From the IMG/VR virus record IMGVR_UViG_3300033143_002559, positions 1 through 53,539 of that record: a DNA stretch of 53,539 bases; one strand, given 5' to 3'. This document shows, in pieces, positions 15,830-25,494 of this stretch. The notes under the pieces are model-generated. The model ran no database searches. It saw only the letters and a list, made by a program, of their open reading frames with translations, and was not told the origin of the DNA. Source of the stretch: a virus. Made by a program: the position numbers and the translations under genes. Positions within the stretch are counted from its first letter, which is position 1, and every line of letters begins with the position of its first letter.

Positions 15830-18768
15830 TCTGTCACCTCCTCAACATATACGTCGATCTCGTAGGCGCCTAGCTTCCAAACCATGTTCTTCAGCCCGTG
15901 CTGATTTGTGCCCACAAACGCAAAGAAATCCGTTCCATCAGAACAAATTGGCAGGAAGTTGGACTCATAGGGGCCGGTTACATAGTGACCAAAATAATAA
16001 CCGGATCCGGTCGGGGCAGGCGTCAAAAACTGCGGGTCCTCCCAATCATAAGAATTAACATTCGTTGACCATGTTCGTCCACCATCAGTCGAGGTTATGA
16101 ACCCGGTCCTTTTGTTAGCCGAATAAGGGCTGCTGGCATATATGATCCTACAAACATAAGTTGGATGAACCGTATCAGCATCAACAACTGCTATTGAGTT
16201 CGCACCATGTTTCCAGTACCCGGAAGCGTCGAATTCACCATCAAACGACCGCCTGGTGGAAACCCCAAGGTGATTATCAGAAGGTCCGTATTCCACATAA
16301 GTAATGAGCCAGTCGGTGTTTCTCGATGCCCCGAAGGAATGAGCCTTGTATTTGGAGCCCGCGATAGAGGCAAAGATTGGCGGTGTATACGGCCGGAGCT
16401 GGTCAGGAGGAAAGTCCTGGAGAAATGCGTTTGCTGGTTTGGTGTCCCATTCCGCCCATGCGTTGAAGCCTCCGGCGCCTCCGCTGGAGCCGGTGTAGTA
16501 GATTTTCGCGCTTTGGGCAGAAATGGTAATATCGTATTCATCGCCAAGATTGCTGCTAGTACCAATCGCCCAAAGGGTTGAGGTTGTTGGGAATGTCATC
16601 GGGCTCCAAGTGAGTCCGTCCGATGCAGACTTGAGAACCGTTCCCTCTTTGCCAATAGCCAGGTATTCCCTCTTGGTAACTCCATCCCCGTCGTTGATAA
16701 CGGCAATGAGATCAACCGTGACGCCGCTCGATGGGGTAGTCCAGGTGACGCCGCTATCAGCAGAATGCCAAATGATGCCACCAAGACCAACGGCAACGAT
16801 GCTGTTCCCGTCCTTGGGCTCAAACGCTACTGAGGTCAGGGTGCTGGCCGGCGGATTGCCTCCGATTTGCCTCTCCGTCCAGTTGCCAGTCGCCGCATCT
16901 GGAGAAGTCCACACCCTGTTCCCAACGGCAATAAATTGGCTACCGTCATGTTGAGCATCGCAAATGAAATCTGACAAATCCCCAAAATCTGCATAGCTCG
17001 TGGCGCCGGCCTCGATCCTAACGCGCCGCCTAATCTTCCAAACCTTCCCGTTATCCATCAGGGCGTAGAAGCATCCATCCATCGCGTTGTAGGAGAGGTC
17101 AACAAACCCGCCGGCGCCGTGCCACGTATATTTGTATTCCCAGGTGATGCCGTCGAGCGAGAAGTAGGCTCTTGTTTTGGTGTAGTCTACTCCGTCTACC
17201 TCTTCTACATACGAATCGCCAACAGCGCAGCAACACCGGCCCTCGTCGTCCCATGCAACAGCGTGGAGATCAACCGTAATGGCGGGGTCGAGGATGTCAC
17301 AAGGCACCCAGTCGATCCCATTATTGTCTGATGTCACGCAGGCCCCGCCGGTTCCAACAGCAACCCATAAGTCGTGATATGGACTGTACGAAACCGAAGC
17401 CAGCGACTCGGTTGTGTTGCTTGTTCTCTTGGTGATCGAGGTTGGATTTGTGAAGGTGAGAATAACGCCGTCGCCGCCCTCCGCGTCACCAACGACAACG
17501 TAGTAGTGAGTCCCGCCTTCGACCTTCTGTGCAACGGCCATACTCCGCAGGGTAACGAGTGTATTGGTTGTGTAGATCGTGCCATTTTCGTCCCCAACAA
17601 GCCCACCCGCTCCACAGTAAAGCCAGGTACTAGGGGCCGCGGTTCTAGGCACCATAGAATATAGGGCCACTTCACCAAGCGGTGAGTCCTTTTCAAGATA
17701 ATTCGACGCCCAATTGTGATTGTAGGTTTCAAACGACCCACCCTCTGTTAGTGGAGGAGGGATTCTGTATTTTCCATCGGACCTAATGTGTTCACCCTGA
17801 AGCGTTAAAATATGTTTACTCGTTGAGAGCAGGCCAGCATCATAGGCTTTTGTAAAAGATATATCCTTGTTAGATGGGAGCGGGATTCCGTAGAGACCTT
17901 CACTACCAAACACGTTTCGAGAGAAGGCCGCACCTTCCTTGCCGGTAACGCAGATCGGCCAGAACGTTTCCTTGACGTCATCGAAGAAATCATACCGGAG
18001 CTCCCCGCCTGCCGAAATCGACGTGACTTCGATAGGCTCCCGTTCCGGCGCCTCAGTCTCCGCCTCATACCATGCGCCAAGATTCGTGCGACTGATGTTG
18101 GAGTAGAACGGGCCCGAAATGAGCCTCTCGTCAATCGGCTGATCCATGTTCACCGTGCCGTAGACAAGCCAGCCTCCCAGGGACTCAATCCTGATCGGCC
18201 ATATTGCACGATCGGCAGGATGGACTCTGAGGATCTCGTAGGGTTCATCGGTGAGGGCCGGCATGATCTCGTCGGTGAGGATGTGGTTGTCATCGACCAC
18301 CTTCTTGATCGTGTAGAGGTCGTTACCGTCCCCCGGCTCACGGATCAGGCACCCAGGCCACACCTCTTGCAGCCAGGCGGTGTTCTCGCCGTCGCTCTCC
18401 ACTTCGGCCTTGACCCCATCGGTCGTAATCGTGCCGTCCTTGTAGACGGAGTAGAGAGGCGCAACGACGCTGGAGACCCAGGTGAAGGGGGCCCACCGGC
18501 CGAACCAGATGGTGTGCCCTGAGCGGCTCACGTAGAAGGCGGAGTTCAGGTAGTCCTCGAGGTCAGACCCGGTGAGGTCCGCGGCCCATGATGCCATGCC
18601 AGCGTAGGCGGCCCGCCAGTTAGAGCGGAGGCTGATCGCGTTGTCGCTACGGGCGATGTAGAGGTTCTCGAGCTCGGTCATCCCCGGCGGGTCGATCTGT
18701 GTCGAGTGGGCCCGCAGGACCTTGGTGGCGCCTGAGAGGGGGATCGCCTTGTATTTCTTGTTTGCCAT
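15826..18768 (-). CDS. BNR/Asp-box beta-propeller tail protein, 980 aa
   Basis: Residues 1-330 form a beta-rich N-terminal region beginning KYKAIPLSGATKVLRAH, with the motif ELENLYIARSDNAISLR that recalls the start of tail-hub or nozzle proteins that line up along the DNA exit path. Residues 390-960 carry Asp-box repeats (SDNNGIDW, SLDGITW, SADSGVTW, SDGLTW, STDGGRTW), giving at least one propeller. It is adjacent and translationally coupled to the 824-aa propeller, which looks like a paralogue. Likely a distal tail component that contacts the cell or plugs the tail. Confidence 0.7.
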   Translation of the reverse strand: MANKKYKAIPLSGATKVLRAHSTQIDPPGMTELENLYIARSDNAISLRSNWRAAYAGMASWAADLTGSDLEDYLNSAFYVSRSGHTIWFGRWAPFTWVSSVVAPLYSVYKDGTITTDGVKAEVESDGENTAWLQEVWPGCLIREPGDGNDLYTIKKVVDDNHILTDEIMPALTDEPYEILRVHPADRAIWPIRIESLGGWLVYGTVNMDQPIDERLISGPFYSNISRTNLGAWYEAETEAPEREPIEVTSISAGGELRYDFFDDVKETFWPICVTGKEGAAFSRNVFGSEGLYGIPLPSNKDISFTKAYDAGLLSTSKHILTLQGEHIRSDGKYRIPPPLTEGGSFETYNHNWASNYLEKDSPLGEVALYSMVPRTAAPSTWLYCGAGGLVGDENGTIYTTNTLVTLRSMAVAQKVEGGTHYYVVVGDAEGGDGVILTFTNPTSITKRTSNTTESLASVSYSPYHDLWVAVGTGGACVTSDNNGIDWVPCDILDPAITVDLHAVAWDDEGRCCCAVGDSYVEEVDGVDYTKTRAYFSLDGITWEYKYTWHGAGGFVDLSYNAMDGCFYALMDNGKVWKIRRRVRIEAGATSYADFGDLSDFICDAQHDGSQFIAVGNRVWTSPDAATGNWTERQIGGNPPASTLTSVAFEPKDGNSIVAVGLGGIIWHSADSGVTWTTPSSGVTVDLIAVINDGDGVTKREYLAIGKEGTVLKSASDGLTWSPMTFPTTSTLWAIGTSSNLGDEYDITISAQSAKIYYTGSSGGAGGFNAWAEWDTKPANAFLQDFPPDQLRPYTPPIFASIAGSKYKAHSFGASRNTDWLITYVEYGPSDNHLGVSTRRSFDGEFDASGYWKHGANSIAVVDADTVHPTYVCRIIYASSPYSANKRTGFITSTDGGRTWSTNVNSYDWEDPQFLTPAPTGSGYYFGHYVTGPYESNFLPICSDGTDFFAFVGTNQHGLKNMVWKLGAYEIDVYVEEVTE

Positions 18769-19161
18769 TTATCCTCCAGGGAGCCCAACGGCAAAGAGAC
18801 GAACGATGATACCGACAGCAGAGCCAATCAGCAGAAGAATTATCGCCCACAACATCTTCGTCTGTCCGTCCAGCCGGTGATGTGCAGATTTCGCAGACAC
18901 CTCCACCAGTGCAGTCCGTTCGCTCTGAACGGCACACAGGCCAGTAATGGTACTCTGAAAACCAGTCACCGCACTGAGCGTCTCGTCGTGATTTACGCGG
19001 CTACGCATCTCCGCAGCTTCGATCACGCCGGTCAGCTTCGACAAAGCCCTGGCCTGGTCGTTGTGCCCATTTCTCACCCGAGCTATTTCGCCTCTGACCT
19101 CCGCAAACTCACGGGCGCACTCGATCAAGGGCCCCCCGGTCTGGTTACTACTGCCGGTCAT
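18769..19161 (-). CDS. Coiled-coil protein with C-terminal membrane helix (XhlA-like, holin-associated candidate)
   Basis: 130 residues: N-terminal ~95 residues helical with heptads, then a basic patch and one strong membrane helix at about 104-124 (MLWAIILLLIGSAVGIIVRL). Small coiled-coil proteins with one C-terminal helix occur in the haemolysin XhlA family, which assists holin-mediated lysis. GGAGG precedes the ATG. It sits immediately upstream of the propeller gene, so it could instead be a membrane-anchoring virion protein. A separate holin candidate is at 26591. Confidence 0.5.
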   Translation of the reverse strand: MTGSSNQTGGPLIECAREFAEVRGEIARVRNGHNDQARALSKLTGVIEAAEMRSRVNHDETLSAVTGFQSTITGLCAVQSERTALVEVSAKSAHHRLDGQTKMLWAIILLLIGSAVGIIVRLFAVGLPGG

Positions 19162-19174
19162 AAAATTCCCTCCA

Positions 19175-19642
19175 TTATGTCAACCCCGTAACGACACCAG
19201 TACGAACAACCCCAAGGTCATCCTTGACTTTAATCTTCAAAAGTGGGGGCTCTGGCTCACCACAGGCCCCCTCTACAACAATCAACCCCGCCGAGTTGGT
19301 CGGGATAACCTGGACCTGATTCTGTACCAAGATTCCATTGAGAACGTCATGGAAGTTGTTATTGCTCCCCTCAATAATTACCGTGTACTGCCCGTCCTCG
19401 AACTCAATCGAGTAGCCATTAATTATCTCGATGGTCTTGGCATATGTCACGCCAGCAATCGTGACCTCCGGGTTGTGACGGTGCGTGTCGGGGTGCGCGA
19501 TTCCCTCTTCATCGTCTTCTAAATCCTTGAGGTCGAGGCGCAGGACATCGCTGTCCAGCGTGTAGATCGTGCCGGATTCGAGAGTCAGGTACGTCTTAGG
19601 AACGTAGATGACAAAGGTTGCATACGTGATCGAGATCGCCAT
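19175..19642 (-). CDS. Minor structural protein, 155 aa
   Basis: Beta-rich protein with a distinctive core: LDLKDLEDDEEGIAHPDTHR, then EVTIAGVTYAKTIEIINGY and FEDGQYTVII, ending with NSAGLIVVEGACGEPE. I associate this type with small phage virion proteins encoded among tail or collar genes, but cannot name a family. The ATG at 19642 overlaps the stop of the upstream gene (ATGA); an in-frame TTG just before it is rejected. Probably folds as a beta-sandwich or trimer at the virion surface. Confidence 0.65.
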   Translation of the reverse strand: MAISITYATFVIYVPKTYLTLESGTIYTLDSDVLRLDLKDLEDDEEGIAHPDTHRHNPEVTIAGVTYAKTIEIINGYSIEFEDGQYTVIIEGSNNNFHDVLNGILVQNQVQVIPTNSAGLIVVEGACGEPEPPLLKIKVKDDLGVVRTGVVTGLT

Positions 19643-19926
19643 CAATTAACCTCTGTTGACAACCCTGCTTCTCTGAGCCTGGAGCGAAGCTCGCCTATCT
19701 CTGCCGCTGCCATCCTCGAACGCTCATTAAAATCGTCCCCGAGTAATTGTGCGTTCTGCTGTGACGCAGCCGCCTCTGCCCCGAGTCGGATCACGGTACT
19801 CTTGAGTGCGGAGTTCTCAGCCGCCAGCTTGCCGACCTGGGCCTGATTCTTGTCCGCCGCTTCACACATCGAGTCGTACCTGAGCTTGATGTCCTTGTAT
19901 TTCTCTTCGAGTGTTGGGTCTGCCAT
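19642..19926 (-). CDS. Coiled-coil protein, 94 aa
   Basis: Almost entirely alpha-helical with heptads (KYKDIKLRYDSMCEAADKNQ, then KLAAENSALKSTVIRLGAEA). No membrane segment. GGGGG lies five bases before the ATG; the stop is shared with the next start. Possibly an assembly or trimerisation factor for the tail proteins around it; no family recognised. Confidence 0.6.
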   Translation of the reverse strand: MADPTLEEKYKDIKLRYDSMCEAADKNQAQVGKLAAENSALKSTVIRLGAEAAASQQNAQLLGDDFNERSRMAAAEIGELRSRLREAGLSTEVN

Positions 19927-19934
19927 GTTGCCCC

Positions 19935-22409
19935 CTAGCTATCCGGTATCAGATACACGGTCACTGATAGCCCATTGTCCTTGTCCACGGTCTCGTTGAT
20001 CGGAGATGACTTGTACAGGTCTGGGGACGTGGACAACCGCGCCCGGCCAGTCACAGGCTGATCCGCAGAGATTGTGCGGCTGTCAGTCACGATGCCGCCT
20101 GCGTTGGTCAGCGTATTGAAGTAGCCCCCGGTGGCCTTGATCGTGCCGGTGGCCGGGGAGGTTGGACTACCGCCCACGGTGTAGGTATAGGTATCTGCAG
20201 TGAGTACCTCGATCTCGAAGGCCCCGTTGTACTCATCCTGGTCGGCTCCCTCGATGAAAACAAAGTCACCAGTAGCCAGCCCATGACCTGTGTGAGTGAC
20301 GGTGGCCGTGTTCCCACCTACCCCAACATCCCCGATCCAGTCCACTGTTCCAGCAGCGCAGTCGTCGATGTCGATGTAGTCATCGGTTTGTGGGTCGCCG
20401 GTATGATCGCTCCCCCCAAACCGAATATCAGTCTGAGCTAGATCGGTGGATGCGTGAGTAAAGTCACCAGAGTCCCACAATGAATCAAGGTTGTGATCCC
20501 ACAGCTTGCACCTGATGGTGTCATCACCAGTTCCGCCGCCGTTGTTCGAATAGAACTCACACATCATCCAATCTGTGTGAACCGTCATTAAGCTGGACGC
20601 TGTAGATGTGAACCCGCTGTAGTTGAAATTTATTGAGAACTTCCAGCCCGTTTGGGGGTCTTGTGTTTGGACCTTGAAACTTACATTTGGACTGCCGGTG
20701 GCCTGATGACAGATCCCCGCTAAGTGCATTTGCTGATACACCGCATCAAAAATAAACCCACTTGAAACCCTGAACCAGAAGCGAAGATATACGGTTTCCT
20801 CGTCGGAGATTGTTTCGTAAACTCTAAGATCGGCACCATCCCCATCAAATACAGCCCTCGCCCCCCAGTCGCCGTTTTTATTCGCGCTGTCTGAGGCAGC
20901 AATCGTGCCGTGGGTTGTTACTGATCCAGAAAACTCACTCAGATCCTCTTCTTCAAAATCGTTATCAAACAAATTTCGCAGGGTGCTGCGCGTGATCGAC
21001 GTAACTGACTCCTGGTAAGGGAAGTCGCCAGCATCGCTCGACGCCAACAGGAGAACCCGCGCATCCTCAAGCACGGCCTGGGTGTCGATGTCCTTGACCG
21101 TCACCTGAGTCGTCACCGGATCCGCCACGAAGTTGACTACCGTGGTCCCTGCCGCCTTGTAAGAGATGTTGCCGGTGCAGCCTGAGAGGTTGACTGTGAT
21201 CGTGCCGCTAGTCCTGGCGAAGTAGAGTGTCGAGTTGTTCGCGTCATCTGCGGCGTTGTAACCAGAGAACGCAATTCCGGTCAACGTCATGGTTGTGGGT
21301 GAGGAGGTTCCAAACTCAATCGCATGGGTCTCAGCGGTGCCCTTGGTGAACTCGGTATTGTCCATCTCACCATTCGGGTCAGCCGCCTCGTCGTAGATCA
21401 AGTAGGAAGTATCAGCGGTGCCCTCGTAGTTCTTGAATACGCAGTCATCCATGTCAGCGCCACCGTGTGTGATCTGGCCGCAATCATCAAACGTATTGCC
21501 GGTGACTGTTTGGCCGGACCCAAAAGTACTTGCGGCTGCGCGTACAATAAGATTGTCTGTAATTGAAACGGTTGCATCCGTGTCAGAAAAATCAAAGATG
21601 AATCTCGTTGAATCGCCGGTGCCTGCCGCCTTGAGAACAGAGTTCTTGATGACACAATCGCAACCGGACCCCTGCGCGTTGATCTCGTAAAGGCCCGAAG
21701 CAACCGTAAGACTTCCTGACGGATCAACGAAAACGAGAACCTCGCCATCCATCTCGAAATATGTAGTGGTTGCGCCGCTGCCTATCTGCACTTCACCAGT
21801 ACCAAAATACACGCCGTTGACTTCTCGAATGATCCCATATCCGTAGAGTGTAGTCGTGCCACGGTCTGCCTCTTCGATATCGGCTAACGTCACCTCGTCG
21901 CCAAGCGTGCCACCCGTGAACGAATACCCATCAAGGTATCTGAGGACATCCATCCACATATTGATGACGTTCTTCGAGTTGCCGGTGTGATTCGCCTCAA
22001 TGCCCCACCGATCAACATTGGCGAGCGTAGGGCCAGTGAACGCATCCATGTCTTGCCAGAAGTAAAACCAGCCACCGAAGTAGGTGTCCGAGCCAAACAT
22101 TGTAATGTGGTTCGATTCAGTCGAGCCGTCGTAGACCCATAACTGATACCCGTCGTTGGCCTCATCTTCCATGTACGGCATGTTCGTGGTGTTGATCCAA
22201 CCACGCAGGGTTTTCCCAACACCAGTCGAAGGTGCGCCACCATTGTCGTAGTACGAGTCCTCGCCATCCGAACGAGTAATCCCCGACATCGACGCCAAGC
22301 CTTCGACTTTCAGATCAGTGTCCCCGGTCGTCAGGTTCACCCAACCAGTGTTGACATCAGCATCATCCAACTCCGTGTGGTTCAATAGGGTGAGGGTCGG
22401 AGCGGCCAA
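19935..22409 (-). CDS. Large surface protein: beta-helix plus lectin-like domain, 824 aa
   Basis: Starts with TTG behind GAGGAGG. Residues 1-180 resemble phage N-terminal structural domains (LLNHTELDDADVNTGWVNLT). Residues 200-460 have short beta-strand repeats typical of a parallel beta-helix (VIKNSVLKAAG, CVFKNYEGTADTS). Residues about 490-710 form a jelly-roll, lectin-like domain beginning LFDNDFEEEDLSEFSGSVTT and containing YSNNGGGTGDDTIRCKLWD. A related domain occurs in the adhesin at 27419 (YSHNNGGTGDDTIRARVYN). C-terminal ~100 residues are a small beta domain (HTGHGLATGDFVFIEG). Probable receptor-binding or virion-decoration protein. Confidence 0.65.
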   Translation of the reverse strand: MAAPTLTLLNHTELDDADVNTGWVNLTTGDTDLKVEGLASMSGITRSDGEDSYYDNGGAPSTGVGKTLRGWINTTNMPYMEDEANDGYQLWVYDGSTESNHITMFGSDTYFGGWFYFWQDMDAFTGPTLANVDRWGIEANHTGNSKNVINMWMDVLRYLDGYSFTGGTLGDEVTLADIEEADRGTTTLYGYGIIREVNGVYFGTGEVQIGSGATTTYFEMDGEVLVFVDPSGSLTVASGLYEINAQGSGCDCVIKNSVLKAAGTGDSTRFIFDFSDTDATVSITDNLIVRAAASTFGSGQTVTGNTFDDCGQITHGGADMDDCVFKNYEGTADTSYLIYDEAADPNGEMDNTEFTKGTAETHAIEFGTSSPTTMTLTGIAFSGYNAADDANNSTLYFARTSGTITVNLSGCTGNISYKAAGTTVVNFVADPVTTQVTVKDIDTQAVLEDARVLLLASSDAGDFPYQESVTSITRSTLRNLFDNDFEEEDLSEFSGSVTTHGTIAASDSANKNGDWGARAVFDGDGADLRVYETISDEETVYLRFWFRVSSGFIFDAVYQQMHLAGICHQATGSPNVSFKVQTQDPQTGWKFSINFNYSGFTSTASSLMTVHTDWMMCEFYSNNGGGTGDDTIRCKLWDHNLDSLWDSGDFTHASTDLAQTDIRFGGSDHTGDPQTDDYIDIDDCAAGTVDWIGDVGVGGNTATVTHTGHGLATGDFVFIEGADQDEYNGAFEIEVLTADTYTYTVGGSPTSPATGTIKATGGYFNTLTNAGGIVTDSRTISADQPVTGRARLSTSPDLYKSSPINETVDKDNGLSVTVYLIPDS

Positions 22410-22418
22410 TTATCCTCC

Positions 22419-24347
22419 TCAAGAATCGCTGATTCTTGATGCCGTAGCGCCACCGCCGGTCGAGAGAAGCTGAGAGTTCCCCTCATAGGTCTTGATTGGG
22501 GAAGCCCCGCCATCCCTCACCCGCACCCTCAAGTCCTGCGGACCGGAGGTGTAGATCGTGGTGTAGTCAATAGTGATCCCGCTCGCTTCGTCGTCGATGT
22601 AGGAACACATGGTCGGCTGCGAGATTGCCGCATCATTTGGGGTAGACCAACTCTCATCCGTAATCGTGAACGTGTCCGTCCCATTATGCGCCGTGTACGC
22701 GATCCTCCGAATGCGGAGATCGTCCAGTGTGACCCGTAGTGTGCCGGTTGCTGGAGTGTTGTCTGGGATTGCGTTCACCACACAGGATGTTTCACTTGCT
22801 TGATCAAGTGCCTCAGCGAGAGTCATCTGATCGAACTCGAATGCGTCCCCGGTGTCCTTGGGTCCAACCAGGCAACGGTCGCCTGAGATGACGCCTCCAA
22901 GGGTCCAGGTGACATTGTTGGGGGGCGTATTCACGTCGCCGTCGAGATCCGTAACGGTATCCGATGAAGTAAGGTTGGTATCAAGAACCCCGACCCCGAA
23001 TCCACCAATGAGCGTACCCACATAGGAACCAAGGAAGACCGGAGTAACGGTCTGTCCAATCACCGTGTCCGTCGCATCGCAGTAGGCATCAGAGGTCAAC
23101 CCATACACATAAGAGTTGTTTACCGGGTCGCCGCCCGTCTGCTTCATGATGTGGTGCCTCAAGCCAGCAGTATCGTTGGCGAGCAAGATGCCTGAGCCGC
23201 CCTCCAGCCCGTTGTCCACAATGGTCGTGTCAATCGCTGCCGTAGTACCGGACGCACCGTTCCCCTCTCCCATCTCGTACTCGGTGATCACGTCGTTGTT
23301 CAGGAGGGTGATGGCCGTATCCTCCAGTGCAACGATTAAGATGTCCACCCCGTCGTCAAACATCACTCGACCGGCTGCACCACTGGTCCCGATAATCACG
23401 TAGTGGCCCGGAGTGAACGGACCACTCACCAGGGTCTTGTAGGTGATCTGCGTCCCCCACACCACCGTCTCGTCCTCTTGGAATGTGCCACTCAGCCCGT
23501 CATAGTCGTAACTATGAGTGATGCCTGCGAACAGTTCGCCGTCGATGCCGCCGTGAACCGTGTCGGTGGTCCCGGTGCGAGTGATGTCCTTACCCCACTC
23601 CCACACGGCCTTCAACTGATCGCCGGAAGTATCGGCACCGTAGGTCCACTTGGAGTAGTACGGCTGGTCCCCATTGCCATCTCCGATGTCAATTTCTTGG
23701 AATCCTTCGGTGTTGGTGACATGGGTGTAGGCTGTGATTGTAGCGTGGTCGTGGTCGTTCTGCGGATCATCGACTGAGCTAACAGCCGCAACTGCAATGC
23801 CGTCACCGAGCGTCACGTTGAAGAAAGCGTAGCTGTCTTCGAGATTGCGGATCTGCACAATGATCTGTCCCTGGTCGATCTCGCAGCCCCACTCCTTCGA
23901 TTTGACCATGAACTCGCAGAGCGTCGAGCCGCCGCCGTTGTAAGGGGCCACCTGATCGCCCCAAAACGGAGCATCCCCGTCATACAGCGTCTTGTCCTGC
24001 ACGACCTGGACCTGCGTGGAGGTGCTGACCACGGAGCCAAGAACCCTCACGGTAGAGTAGCGGGTCTCAGTAGCCCCGCTGCCCTGCGTGATTGACCCGT
24101 TGTAGAAATACTCGCTCGCATCATCGTCGATATTGTATGTCGATAACAACGCGATGATGTTGTCCGTATCACGCCTTGATGGGGTCACGCTCGTGATGTC
24201 TGTGATGTCCCCACCGGAGGCAGACGACTCGTTATCCGCTAGATCCTGAAGCCACCTGTGTAGCTCCAGGACCGTGTAGTGGTTAGTGTTTGCCGTATGG
24301 CGAATGTCGCCTCCGACGTTGAGCGTAAAATCGTCACCTATCGCCAT
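22419..24347 (-). CDS. Beta-rich virion protein, 642 aa
   Basis: Starts MAIGDDFTLNVGGDIRHT and is rich in Thr, Asp, Gly and Val throughout, without long helices, as in tail-fibre or decoration proteins. Segments such as GTSGAAGRVMFDDGVDIL and LRVTLDDLRIRRIAYTAH suggest repeated beta-sandwich folds. GGAGG lies nine bases before the ATG. It lies between the adaptor candidate region and the 824-aa lectin protein. I recall similar N-termini on marine phage structural proteins but cannot name a family. Confidence 0.6.
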   Translation of the reverse strand: MAIGDDFTLNVGGDIRHTANTNHYTVLELHRWLQDLADNESSASGGDITDITSVTPSRRDTDNIIALLSTYNIDDDASEYFYNGSITQGSGATETRYSTVRVLGSVVSTSTQVQVVQDKTLYDGDAPFWGDQVAPYNGGGSTLCEFMVKSKEWGCEIDQGQIIVQIRNLEDSYAFFNVTLGDGIAVAAVSSVDDPQNDHDHATITAYTHVTNTEGFQEIDIGDGNGDQPYYSKWTYGADTSGDQLKAVWEWGKDITRTGTTDTVHGGIDGELFAGITHSYDYDGLSGTFQEDETVVWGTQITYKTLVSGPFTPGHYVIIGTSGAAGRVMFDDGVDILIVALEDTAITLLNNDVITEYEMGEGNGASGTTAAIDTTIVDNGLEGGSGILLANDTAGLRHHIMKQTGGDPVNNSYVYGLTSDAYCDATDTVIGQTVTPVFLGSYVGTLIGGFGVGVLDTNLTSSDTVTDLDGDVNTPPNNVTWTLGGVISGDRCLVGPKDTGDAFEFDQMTLAEALDQASETSCVVNAIPDNTPATGTLRVTLDDLRIRRIAYTAHNGTDTFTITDESWSTPNDAAISQPTMCSYIDDEASGITIDYTTIYTSGPQDLRVRVRDGGASPIKTYEGNSQLLSTGGGATASRISDS

Positions 24348-24362
24348 AGTAAACCTCCAAGG

Positions 24363-24818
24363 TTAAGTCTCTTGAACCCAAAATACTGCCTCACCGAGCC
24401 CGAGCAAAAGGTCTGCCGGCTCCGCGGTCGCCAGTGTCAAATAAAGATCGCCCGTAAGCGGGTATTCATGTCCTGCGGTTAAGGGCAGGTAGCCATCTGC
24501 CGGCCGGCCTGAATCATCGGTGCCGCTTGCAGACATGGTGTGGAAGCTGCCTGCCCACTGAAGAACGAGATAGAGCTCGTCCGCCGAGGAGTCAACGTAG
24601 ATGCCGAGCCCGTCTTTCGGGTAATCGGCAGACAACGGCTCACCGCTGCCGGTCCTGGTCTCGTAGAACAGGGTGCCGGCGAGGTTGGGGTTCGAGATGA
24701 AGACGAGAGACTCGAGCAGTTGCCAGGCGCGTTCCGCCTGTGCTTTCGGAAGGTTATCGCCTATCCACTTCCGAAAGTTGCGTACCTGTTCGCGCTTGGC
24801 GAGATCACCTGATGCCAC
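24363..24818 (-). CDS. Probable tail-associated protein, 151 aa
   Basis: GTG start behind GGAGG. Residues 1-50 are helical and charged (LAKREQVRNFRKWIGDN), the rest beta-rich and acidic (YVDSSADELYLVLQWAGSFH). No motif recognised. Encoded between the adaptor candidate and the 642-aa surface protein, so a neck or tail role is likely by position only. Confidence 0.55.
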   Translation of the reverse strand: MASGDLAKREQVRNFRKWIGDNLPKAQAERAWQLLESLVFISNPNLAGTLFYETRTGSGEPLSADYPKDGLGIYVDSSADELYLVLQWAGSFHTMSASGTDDSGRPADGYLPLTAGHEYPLTGDLYLTLATAEPADLLLGLGEAVFWVQET

Positions 24819-24819
24819 G

Positions 24820-25494
24820 TTACCTCCGACGATTCCTTCTCAGAAGTTGCCCGAATGTCACGATGCGCTGTTTGTAGTAGGCCGCGGCCGGGAGGGAGCG
24901 CCTGGCGCTGAGTCCCGACTTGCTGGAGAGCTCCGCCTGCTTCTTGGCCTCGTCGCGCTGGCTTTGAAGCTCGAGGCTGATTTCGGTTGCTCTGTTGATA
25001 ACCTGGAGGTCGTACCCCTGCGGCAGATCGGAGAAGTTAGCCTCCGAATGATCCGGCGCGGTTGGGACCTTGATGAAGGGGATGCGAATGGTGTTGACGC
25101 CGCCGGGTTTCGGACAGAACTGGACCTGGCGCCGACCGTCCGCCCCTAGCCCCTCTTCCCAGTAGTAGAAGGGGTCCTGTTGGCCCAGGAAGATCCCGGT
25201 GTTCCTGTACCAGTCGGCGTCTCTCAGATCCATTGGAATCCCGGTCGTGAGGTTGTTGGCAGGCTCGAGGAACTTCAAGACGTTGGTGGCCGTCATCTGA
25301 TAGAGCTCTACGCCGGCCTCGGTGTCAATCTCCTCAGAGTCGCGGAGGTTGGCGAACTCGTACATCTCCGCAATGTCCATCTCCGCGAGCCAGATGTGTT
25401 GCGCGAGCTCGGCATTAGGCACATCGCCGGTAGCCGGGTCGCCGGTAGCCGATCGAAGCATCGCAATTTTGTCGAGTGAGGAGAATCTAGCCAT
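24820..25494 (-). CDS. Candidate head-tail adaptor protein, 224 aa
   Basis: N-terminal helices with an acidic pattern (NAELAQHIWLAEMDIAEMYE) that resembles the first helices of podoviral adaptor or neck proteins, then a beta-rich centre with a Tyr/Trp/Pro cluster (DPFYYWEEGLGADGRRQVQF) and long C-terminal helices with a basic tail (LLRRNRRR). Length and the helix-beta-helix layout fit adaptor proteins that bind the portal ring. The gene order (structural, small, propeller) also fits. Similarity is by pattern only. Confidence 0.5.
   Translation of the reverse strand: MARFSSLDKIAMLRSATGDPATGDVPNAELAQHIWLAEMDIAEMYEFANLRDSEEIDTEAGVELYQMTATNVLKFLEPANNLTTGIPMDLRDADWYRNTGIFLGQQDPFYYWEEGLGADGRRQVQFCPKPGGVNTIRIPFIKVPTAPDHSEANFSDLPQGYDLQVINRATEISLELQSQRDEAKKQAELSSKSGLSARRSLPAAAYYKQRIVTFGQLLRRNRRR

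Noticed and set aside
13355-18768. Sialidase or other glycoside hydrolase activity for the propeller proteins
   Set aside because: Asp-box motifs mark the fold, not the activity; I could not identify a catalytic arginine triad.
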